From the NCBI GenBank assembly GCA_017883345.1, contig JADGNT010000373.1:1-5736 (forward strand): a stretch of 5,736 nucleotides of DNA, in the 5' to 3' direction. Under the pieces are notes generated by a model, which saw only the letters and a program-made list of their open reading frames with translations, made no database searches and was not told where the DNA came from. How positions within the stretch are numbered: the first letter of the stretch is position 1; each line of letters starts with the position of its first letter. The DNA comes from Candidatus Solibacter sp. Its GTDB lineage: Bacteria; Acidobacteriota; Terriglobia; Bryobacterales; Bryobacteraceae. A program made the translations under genes and the position numbers. This document shows, one piece after another, positions 1 to 5,091 of the stretch.

Positions 1-1
1 G

Positions 2-184
2 GCCGGCGACGCCGGCATCCCTTTCGAACCCGGGGAACTCGCCGCCACGCTGCGCCGCTCTCTCGCCATGCCGGAGCTCGACCGCGAACGCCTGCGCCAT
101 GCCGCCATGGCCCGCGTGCGAGCCCGCTATTCCTGGGACGCGGTCACCGACGCGTATGAAAAGTTGCTGAAGGGAATGCGCTAA
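2..184 (+). CDS. Glycosyltransferase (GT4-like), C-terminal fragment
   Basis: This is the last 60 codons of a gene that starts before the window, ending at a TAA stop at 182-184. The peptide begins AGDAGIPFEPGELAATLRRS and ends RYSWDAVTDAYEKLLKGMR. A glycine/proline turn followed by helices, then a closing RYSWDAVTDAYEKLL helix, is the usual tail of GT-B fold family 4 (group 1) glycosyltransferases. In these the F-x-P-G-(E/D)-x-x-x-L segment lies just after the nucleotide-sugar site and the final helix crosses back to the N-terminal domain. Such enzymes move a sugar from a nucleotide donor to a growing glycan at the cytoplasmic side of the membrane. The donor and acceptor cannot be told from the tail. 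The gene ends 5 bp from the convergent DUF4926 gene and is probably unrelated to the pectin genes. The family call is by tail resemblance only; the coding frame itself is well supported. Confidence 0.68.
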   Translation, partial: AGDAGIPFEPGELAATLRRSLAMPELDRERLRHAAMARVRARYSWDAVTDAYEKLLKGMR

Positions 185-189
185 CGCAG

Positions 190-408
190 CTACGCGGCCT
201 GGTGGACAGGTTCGTGGTGAAGCCGCATTAGTTGCTCTGCCTTCAATGCGACCATGGCATAGGTTTTTCCGTTATGATCGGCGAACTCGACTTCGTAGAC
301 ACCGGGAGCCCAGGCCTCGACCACCGTGCCGACCTGGCCGCGCACCAAGCCCGTTTCGGGTAGGTCTTCGAGCAGTGCAACCACCGAATGCATCTCAACG
401 CCCGTCAT
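190..408 (-). CDS. DUF4926 domain-containing small protein
   Basis: A 72-residue protein from the ATG at 406-408. A GTG directly upstream (409-411) would add one residue and cannot be excluded. An AGGA lies 9 nt before the ATG (6 nt before the GTG). The whole chain matches the DUF4926 pattern: VVALLEDLPETGLVRGQVGTVVEAW (split here as VVALLEDLPETGL, then RGQVGTVVEAW), followed by YEVEFADHNGKTYAMVALKAEQL. This is a compact SH3-like beta-barrel layout with a G-x-V-G-T-V-V strand and an E-V-E-F strand. No signal peptide or membrane segment is seen. The function of the family is not established. In other bacteria it often sits beside a DUF6883 gene in a two-gene, toxin-antitoxin-like arrangement; no such partner is visible here. 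The gene follows the GH28 gene on the same strand after about 30 bp, so it may be read through from it, but nothing links it to pectin use. Confidence 0.85.
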   Translation of the reverse strand: MTGVEMHSVVALLEDLPETGLVRGQVGTVVEAWAPGVYEVEFADHNGKTYAMVALKAEQLMRLHHEPVHQAA

Positions 409-438
409 CACGAACCGTCCTATTCGTGCGTGCTCCTG

Positions 439-1821
439 TCAAACAGAAACTCTCTTCCCGTTCACCGTCACGTTTTCCAGCGTCAGCCCCGTGACGTTCT
501 CCGTCACCGCGGCCTTCGCGGCGTTTTCAAAGGTGCAATTCTTCAGACGGATGTTGGTAACGGGGGCGTTCTTGAAACCGCGCAGCGACCACGCGTTGGC
601 GCACTTCTTGACCTCCAGATTCACCACTTCGACATCGCGCACCACCGGAGTGAACGGCCCCTGGGCGCCTTCCTCGTAGTAGAAATCGACGTCGATGGCG
701 GCTGCCGCCACCTGGCCGCACTTCACGTTGCGCATGTAGACATGCTCGATCACGCCGCCGCGGATCGCGTTGTTCTTGAAGCGCAGCACGCGGTCCAGGT
801 GCGGGCTGTCCATCTGGCAATCCTGCGCGAACACGTTGCGGATGTCGCCGGAGCATTCGCTGCCCATGGTGACACCACCGTGGCCGTCCTTCATGATGCA
901 GTTCTGCACGATGAGGTTCTCGCTCGGCGCGTGCAATCGGCGGCCATCGGCGTTGCGCCCGCTCTTGATGGCGATGCAATCGTCGCCGGTATCGAAGGTG
1001 CAGCCGTCGATCAGCACGTCGACGCACGATTCGGGGTCACAGCCATCGTTGTTGGGACCGTGGCTGGAGACGGTCACGTTGCGCGCCGTAACGTTCTTGC
1101 ACAGCACCGGGTGCATTTCATACATCGGCGAGTTGACGATCGTGATGTCCTCAATCTGCACGTGGGTGCAACGGTAGGGCTGCACGAACATGGGCCGCAG
1201 ATAGCCGCCGTCGCCGAACTTGCGCTCCGCGACGGGTGTACCCTTCTCGACCATCTCGGCCAGGGCGGCGCGGGCCTTGGGCTGATTCTGGTCGTCCGGC
1301 CCTCGCTTTCTGGCCCACGGCCACCAGTGCTCGGCGTTCGCCTGGCCGTCCAAAGTGCCGCCGCCGGTGATCCCGATATTCTCCTGGTCCAGCGCGTAAA
1401 TGAAGGGCGAGTAGTTCATGCACTCCATCCCCTCAAAGCGCGTGAGCACGATGGGGTACAGCGTCGGGTTGGGGTCGAACCGGATGGTCGCGCCCTTCTG
1501 GACCACCAGGTTGACGCCGCTCTTGAGGTGGATGGCGCCGGTCAGGCAGACGCCCTCCCGGACCACCACGCGCCCGCCGCCCGCACGGTTGGCTTCCTCG
1601 ATGGCCTTGCGGAAAGCTTCCGTGCAATCCGTCTTGCCGTCCGGTTTGGCGCCGTAGCGGGTCACGTCGAAATCCCGATTGGGGAACTTCGGCGGTTGAA
1701 TGCGTTTCAGGATCTGCGGATAGAGCGTGGTCCAAGGATCGTCGGCGGCCCATGCGCGGGAACCGGCGAACGCGGCGCCCGCCACGGCTGCGAGGGCATG
1801 GCGGCGTGTGTAGGTAGACAT
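439..1821 (-). CDS. Exported GH28 glycoside hydrolase (polygalacturonase family)
   Basis: A complete 460-residue enzyme of the parallel beta-helix GH28 family, which hydrolyses alpha-1,4-galacturonosyl bonds of pectin by inversion. Residues 1-25 look like a twin-arginine signal (TRRHAL, a small hydrophobic stretch, then a likely cut after AWA), pointing to export as a folded protein. The mature chain opens with the FDVTRYGAKPDGKTDCTEAF entry motif (50-69) that caps the helix. The catalytic set can be placed in order: N257-N258-D259 (usual NTD), G279-D280-D281, G313-H314-G315 and R347-F348-K349 (usual RIK). D259, D280 and D281 would be the acid residues, with H314, R347 and K349 in substrate binding. 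NND and RFK are variants also seen in other bacterial GH28 proteins, and exo versus endo action cannot be decided. The ATG at 1819-1821 is chosen because it gives an intact signal; it has no clear Shine-Dalgarno. The gene is divergent from uxaE, fitting a supply role for galacturonate. Close alternatives are exo-polygalacturonase or rhamnogalacturonan-active GH28. Confidence 0.93.
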   Translation of the reverse strand: MSTYTRRHALAAVAGAAFAGSRAWAADDPWTTLYPQILKRIQPPKFPNRDFDVTRYGAKPDGKTDCTEAFRKAIEEANRAGGGRVVVREGVCLTGAIHLKSGVNLVVQKGATIRFDPNPTLYPIVLTRFEGMECMNYSPFIYALDQENIGITGGGTLDGQANAEHWWPWARKRGPDDQNQPKARAALAEMVEKGTPVAERKFGDGGYLRPMFVQPYRCTHVQIEDITIVNSPMYEMHPVLCKNVTARNVTVSSHGPNNDGCDPESCVDVLIDGCTFDTGDDCIAIKSGRNADGRRLHAPSENLIVQNCIMKDGHGGVTMGSECSGDIRNVFAQDCQMDSPHLDRVLRFKNNAIRGGVIEHVYMRNVKCGQVAAAAIDVDFYYEEGAQGPFTPVVRDVEVVNLEVKKCANAWSLRGFKNAPVTNIRLKNCTFENAAKAAVTENVTGLTLENVTVNGKRVSV

Positions 1822-1829
1822 CTGAACCG

Positions 1830-1858
1830 ATGGTATGGCCGCGCAATACCTGCGTCAA
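1830..1858 (-). promoter_or_regulatory. Candidate sigma-70-type promoter of the GH28 gene
   Basis: On the minus strand TTGACG (1853-1858, 5 of 6 to the -35 consensus) is followed after exactly 17 nt by TACCAT (1830-1835, 4 of 6 to the -10). The -10 ends only 8 nt before the GH28 ATG. Transcription would then start at or within a base or two of the start codon, giving a leaderless or nearly leaderless mRNA. That agrees with the lack of a Shine-Dalgarno before this ATG. The call rests on hexamers and spacing only. Confidence 0.4.
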
Positions 1859-1868
1859 GGGGAGAATC

Positions 1869-1885
1869 GTTTAGTGGGGCTAAAC
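1869..1885. promoter_or_regulatory. Candidate operator: 6-5-6 inverted repeat
   Basis: GTTTAG (1869-1874) and CTAAAC (1880-1885) form a perfect 6 bp inverted repeat around TGGGG. It lies midway in the 121 bp region shared by the divergent GH28 and uxaE genes, where a dimeric regulator could control both. A second pair, ATGGTATG (1830-1837) and CATACCAT (1885-1892), is an exact 8 bp inverted repeat 55 bp apart; its left arm overlaps the GH28 -10. The half-site TGGTAT resembles the half-site of the enterobacterial UxuR/ExuR palindrome, a loose similarity only. No regulator gene is present in the window. Confidence 0.3.
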
Positions 1886-1920
1886 ATACCATTTTCGGAA
1901 TTTCACCTCCGCTATTGAAC

Positions 1921-1926
1921 TATAAT
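1921..1926 (+). promoter_or_regulatory. Candidate -10 element (TATAAT) upstream of uxaE
   Basis: A perfect TATAAT in a GC-rich background sits 16 nt before the uxaE ATG. No good -35 hexamer lies at 16-18 nt spacing (the bases there read near GAATTT). If it is used, transcription would begin around 1932-1935, inside or just after the Shine-Dalgarno-like GGTGGA, leaving about 10 nt of leader. Either the transcript is almost leaderless, or the real promoter is further upstream and this match is chance. Confidence 0.33.
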
Positions 1927-1941
1927 TTGGGTGGATCCCAA
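1927..1941 (+). promoter_or_regulatory. uxaE ribosome binding site inside a small inverted repeat
   Basis: GGTGGA (1930-1935) lies 7 nt before the ATG at 1943 and is the best Shine-Dalgarno-like sequence for uxaE; it decides for this ATG over the in-frame GTG at 1931. The same bases fall within TTGGG-TGGAT-CCCAA (1927-1941), a 5 bp inverted repeat with a 5 nt loop. In RNA this could hide part of the ribosome site, or in DNA it could serve as a protein site. The stem is short, so the structure may not matter. Confidence 0.4.
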
Positions 1942-1942
1942 C

Positions 1943-3190
1943 ATGCTTACTTTGGAAAAATTCTCCCTCGGTGTAGGAGACCGTTTCGCGCACCAAGCCA
2001 AGGCGCAGTTGCAGGCTTGCGTGATGGCTGCGGCCCGCGGCGTCACCGTAATCCCCGTCTGGAACAAATCCAATCGCGAGCACGGCATCGTGGGCTCGGA
2101 ACCCGCCAGCGTGCGCGCCGCCGCCGATGAGGCGGTGCGGCAATCTGGCTGGAAACAGCCGTACCACGTGGACGCCGATCACATCAACCTGGGTACCGTG
2201 GACCGCTTCATCGAGACAAGCGATTTCTACACGCTGGACGTAGCCGCGGCCATCGGCCAGCCGGCCGAGGCGGACCGCGTCGAGGCTTTCATCGAGCGTC
2301 ATGCGGAACTCCAGGGAACCGTGAGCATCCCCGGCATCGCCCAGCCCTTCACCATCGACCGCGAAGCCATCGCGCACATCGTCCGCAAGTATCTGGCTGC
2401 CGTGCAGCAGGCGGGCGCCATCTACCGGCACGTGGACGAGAAGCGCGGCGGCCGCGAGTTCATCACCGAGGTTTCGATGGACGAGACCGATGCGCCGCAG
2501 ACCCCGCCGGAACTGCTGGTCATCCTGGCCGCCATCTCCGACGAGCAGATTCCGGTACAGACCATCGCCCCCAAGTTCACCGGGCGCTTCAATAAGGGCG
2601 TCGATTACGTGGGCGATGTGGTTCAGTTCGAGAAGGAGTTCAGCGAAGATCTGTCGGTGATTGCCTTCGCCATCCGCCAGTACGGCCTGCCGGCCAACCT
2701 GAAGCTGAGCGTGCATTCGGGCAGCGACAAGTTCTCGATTTACGCCCCGATCCGGCGAGCGCTGCAACGGTTCGGCGCGGGAGTCCACCTCAAGACCGCG
2801 GGCACCACCTGGCTGGAAGAGTTGATCGGCCTGGCCGAAGCCGGCGGCGAGGGTTTGGATCTGGCGAAGCAGGTGTACGCCAAGGCATTTGAGAACCGCG
2901 ACGCCCTGTGCGAGCCCTATGCGACCGTGATCGATATCGATTACGCGAAGCTGCCCGACCCCGCCGTGGTCAACGGCTGGACTTCCGAACAATACACTTC
3001 CGCGCTGCGTCACGACCAGAAGAATCCGGGTTTCAATCCGGACCTGCGCCAACTGCTGCATGTGGGCTTCAAGGTAGCCGCCAAAATGGGCGACAAGTAC
3101 CTCAAAATGCTGGAGACCTGCGAAGCCAGCATCTCCCGCAACGTCATCGAAAACCTTTTCGAACGCCACATCAAACCGTTGTTTCTGTAG
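1943..3190 (+). CDS. uxaE: Tagaturonate epimerase UxaE
   Basis: A 415-residue cytoplasmic enzyme, near full family length, that interconverts D-tagaturonate and D-fructuronate (EC 5.1.2.7). It lets galacturonate carbon enter the glucuronate branch without a separate tagaturonate reductase and altronate dehydratase. Family-type blocks are present throughout: HVDADHI (75-81), TIAPKFTGRFNKGVDY (207-222), LSVHSGSDKFSIY (255-267), HLKTAGTTWLEE (282-293) and the C-terminal NPGFNPDLRQLLHVGFKVAA (361-380). The His/Asp/Glu-rich blocks are likely substrate or metal contacts, an inference. No signal peptide is seen. The ATG at 1943 is preferred because GGTGGA precedes it at 7 nt; a GTG at 1931 would give 419 residues. 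The gene is divergent from the GH28 enzyme and followed after 105 bp by the GH29 gene on the same strand, so co-transcription with GH29 is possible. UxaC, fructuronate reductase and UxuA, expected partners, are not in the window. Some UxaE-family enzymes also act on neutral ketohexoses. Confidence 0.93.
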   Translation: MLTLEKFSLGVGDRFAHQAKAQLQACVMAAARGVTVIPVWNKSNREHGIVGSEPASVRAAADEAVRQSGWKQPYHVDADHINLGTVDRFIETSDFYTLDVAAAIGQPAEADRVEAFIERHAELQGTVSIPGIAQPFTIDREAIAHIVRKYLAAVQQAGAIYRHVDEKRGGREFITEVSMDETDAPQTPPELLVILAAISDEQIPVQTIAPKFTGRFNKGVDYVGDVVQFEKEFSEDLSVIAFAIRQYGLPANLKLSVHSGSDKFSIYAPIRRALQRFGAGVHLKTAGTTWLEELIGLAEAGGEGLDLAKQVYAKAFENRDALCEPYATVIDIDYAKLPDPAVVNGWTSEQYTSALRHDQKNPGFNPDLRQLLHVGFKVAAKMGDKYLKMLETCEASISRNVIENLFERHIKPLFL

Positions 3191-3295
3191 AGTATGCCGT
3201 TGCAGAAGCTCACTAGCTCCACTTCAGCCTTGCGCGCCCGTCGCCCACCCACCGGATCGCTAACGTGTCGCCGTGATCGGAGTTAAGATATCGCC

Positions 3296-4939
3296 ATGAA
3301 AATCGGTAGACGCTCGATGACGAAGCTGTTGGCGGGTGCCGTGCCCGCCGCCTGGATGAGCCGCGCATCGGCGTGGCAGAAGCCCCGGCCGATCGCTCCT
3401 GGAGCTTTCCAGCCAACCTGGGATTCGCTCAAACAGTACCAGGCACCGGAGTGGTTCCGCGATGCCAAGTTCGGCATCTGGGCGCACTGGACCGCGCAGT
3501 GCGTCCCCGAGCAGGGCGATTGGTACGCGCGCAACATGTACATACAAGGCAGCGCCCAGAACAAGTTTCACGTGGCACGCTATGGCCACCCCTCTAAGTT
3601 CGGGTTCATGGAACTCGACAACCTGTGGAAGGCCGAGAAGTGGGAGCCCGACGCTCTCATGCAGCTCTATGTCAAGGCCGGCGCCAAGTACTTCTTCACC
3701 CTGGCCAATCACCACGACAACTTCGATTGTTACGCGTCCACGCATCACGCATGGAATTCGGTCCGCGTAGGGCCGAAGAAAGACATCGTGGGTATCTGGG
3801 CGGCCACCGCCCGCAAACACGGGCTCCGCGTGGGTGTGTCCAACCACTCGGCACACGCCTGGCACTGGTTCCAGACCGCCTACGGGTACGACCCCGAAGG
3901 CCCGCTCGCGGGCGTCCGCTACGATGGCTTCGCCACCAAGGAGCAGGGCAAAGGCAAATGGTGGGAAGGGCTCGATCCGCAGCAACTCTATGTCGGCCCC
4001 AGCATGGTCATGCCGGACGGCATCACCACCATCAAGGCCGCTCAGCAGTGGCACGACCAGCACGATCGCAAGTGGACCGAGGAACCGCCGCCCAACAACG
4101 CCGCGTTCGTCGACAACTGGTTCCTACGTTGCCAGGAACTGGTGGACAAGTACCAGCCCGACGTACTCTACTTCGACAACACCGAACTGCCGCTCGGCCA
4201 GGCCGGCCTCGATATCGCGGCGCACTTCTACAATGCCAACATGAAGAATCACGGCGGCCGGCTGGAGGCGGTGCTGAATTCCAAGGGGCTGACGCCCGAT
4301 CACACCGGCACCATGGTGCTCGACATCGAACGCGGACGCGCCGACCGGATTCTGCCCGCTGCCTGGCAGACCGATACCTGCATCGGGGAGTGGCACTACC
4401 GGCGCTCGCTGTTCGAGAACCACCGGTACAAGACCGCCGATACGGTGGTCAAGACGCTGATCGATATTGTCAGCAAGAATGGCAACCTTCTGTTGAGCAT
4501 TCCGGTGCGCGCCGACGGCACCATTGATGACGATGAACAGAAGCTCCTGGCGGGCCTGGCCGCCTGGATGCCGGCCAATCGGGAAGCGATTTTCGGCACG
4601 CGCCCTTTCACCGTCTTCGGAGAAGGCGCCCCGGACGTCAAGGGCAGCGCCAACTTCAACGAAAACGCCGCCCGCCCGTATACCGCCGAAGATATCCGAT
4701 TTACCGTCAAAGGGCGCACGCTGTACGCCTTCGCCCTGGCGTGGCCTTCCGCCGGCAAGATCGCCATCAAGACGCTGGCTAAGGGCAGTCCCGGCTATCC
4801 CGGCGAAGTGGCCAAGGTCGAACTGCTGGGCAGCAAAGGCGCGCTGACCTTTGTTCGGGACACCAGCGGGCTGGTGGTCGATCTGCCGGAGCAGAAGCCG
4901 CACGATTACGCCTACGCGCTGAAGATCACACCGGCGTAG
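3296..4939 (+). CDS. Exported GH29 family enzyme (alpha-L-fucosidase)
   Basis: A complete 547-residue GH29 protein, a retaining exo-enzyme family that releases terminal alpha-L-fucose. Residues 1-26 form a probable twin-arginine signal (GRRSMTKLL, short hydrophobic run, cut after ASA). The catalytic barrel shows FGIWAHWTAQ (59-68), ANHHDNFDCYAS (137-148) with its substrate-binding His pair, and a strand ending VLYFDN, whose D294 matches the usual nucleophile position (often FDG or FDN). The hallmark VSKNGNLLLSIPVRADGTI lies at 392-410. Residues 200-265, with KWWEGLDPQQLY, form the long insert seen in many bacterial GH29 proteins. The last 110 residues look like the C-terminal beta-sandwich. 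The acid/base glutamate is not conserved by motif in the family and I cannot assign it. The start ATG has only a distant GGAG (13 nt upstream), but downstream starts would lose the arginine pair. Likely substrates are fucosylated pectin side chains or xyloglucan; this is inferred from the neighbours. The upstream gap 3191-3295 shows no clear promoter or terminator. Confidence 0.92.
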   Translation: MKIGRRSMTKLLAGAVPAAWMSRASAWQKPRPIAPGAFQPTWDSLKQYQAPEWFRDAKFGIWAHWTAQCVPEQGDWYARNMYIQGSAQNKFHVARYGHPSKFGFMELDNLWKAEKWEPDALMQLYVKAGAKYFFTLANHHDNFDCYASTHHAWNSVRVGPKKDIVGIWAATARKHGLRVGVSNHSAHAWHWFQTAYGYDPEGPLAGVRYDGFATKEQGKGKWWEGLDPQQLYVGPSMVMPDGITTIKAAQQWHDQHDRKWTEEPPPNNAAFVDNWFLRCQELVDKYQPDVLYFDNTELPLGQAGLDIAAHFYNANMKNHGGRLEAVLNSKGLTPDHTGTMVLDIERGRADRILPAAWQTDTCIGEWHYRRSLFENHRYKTADTVVKTLIDIVSKNGNLLLSIPVRADGTIDDDEQKLLAGLAAWMPANREAIFGTRPFTVFGEGAPDVKGSANFNENAARPYTAEDIRFTVKGRTLYAFALAWPSAGKIAIKTLAKGSPGYPGEVAKVELLGSKGALTFVRDTSGLVVDLPEQKPHDYAYALKITPA

Positions 4940-4952
4940 CGAAGTGGCATAA

Positions 4953-5043
4953 GGTGGGACAGGCCATCGCCTGTTGTGGCCTGTCATGCCTCGCTGAAGC
5001 ACGGCTGTTTGACAGACGACACAAACCGATCGTCTGTCCCACC
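4953..5043. repeat. Inverted pair of REP-like hairpins (BIME-like element)
   Basis: Two 33 bp units face each other, 25 bp apart. Unit A (4953-4985, plus) is GGTGG, stem GACAGGCCA, a 10 nt loop, and stem TGGCCTGTC. Unit B (5011-5043, read on the minus strand) is GGTGG, stem GACAGACGA, a 10 nt loop, and stem TCGTCTGTC. The units agree at 25 of 33 positions. The eight differences are four in the loop and two stem pairs, each changed on both sides (G-C to A-T, C-G to G-C), so pairing is kept. The outer ends also make a 10 bp inverted repeat, GGTGGGACAG and CTGTCCCACC. A GTGG-type head plus imperfect hairpin, paired in opposite orientation, is the layout of REP/BIME elements mobilised by RAYT transposases. 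No RAYT gene is in the window. The element starts 14 bp after the GH29 stop and could act as an mRNA 3' end or terminator. Confidence 0.75.
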
Positions 5044-5064
5044 ACCCTTCCCCTCATTGCGCGG

Positions 5065-5078
5065 CGCGGCGCGCCGCG
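5065..5078. repeat. 14 bp perfect GC palindrome upstream of the PQQ-like gene
   Basis: CGCGGCGCGCCGCG is its own reverse complement and ends 13 bp before the ATG of the beta-propeller gene. It could be an operator or a structured 5' leader for that gene. GC-rich DNA makes such palindromes by chance more readily than AT-balanced DNA, so the functional reading is weak. Confidence 0.3.
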
Positions 5079-5091
5079 TTACTCTTGCGGC

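Noticed and set aside
388..2130. A 580-codon plus-strand open frame running antisense to the GH28 gene and into uxaE
   Set aside because: Its translation is low-complexity in the manner of a GC-rich antisense shadow (many H, A, V, R, D), it matches no family I know, and it crosses the GH28 gene, which has a full set of catalytic motifs, and the divergent control region.
1880..3169. A 429-codon minus-strand open frame covering almost all of uxaE
   Set aside because: It mirrors the codon positions of uxaE on the other strand, a common effect in high-GC genes. The plus-strand protein has clear UxaE motifs; the antisense one has no recognisable domain.
3205..3222. Possible terminator hairpin AGCT-CACT-AGCT after uxaE
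   Set aside because: The stem is only 4 bp of a self-complementary tetramer, is not GC-rich and has no T run after it.
3625..4527. A 300-codon frame within GH29 on the same strand
   Set aside because: It is a +2 frame shadow rich in Arg, Ala, Gly and Pro, while the overlapping frame encodes the conserved GH29 barrel.
4124..5002. A 292-codon minus-strand open frame over the GH29 3' half and the REP region
   Set aside because: Antisense shadow of GH29; it begins inside the repeat element and has no recognisable motifs or credible ribosome site.
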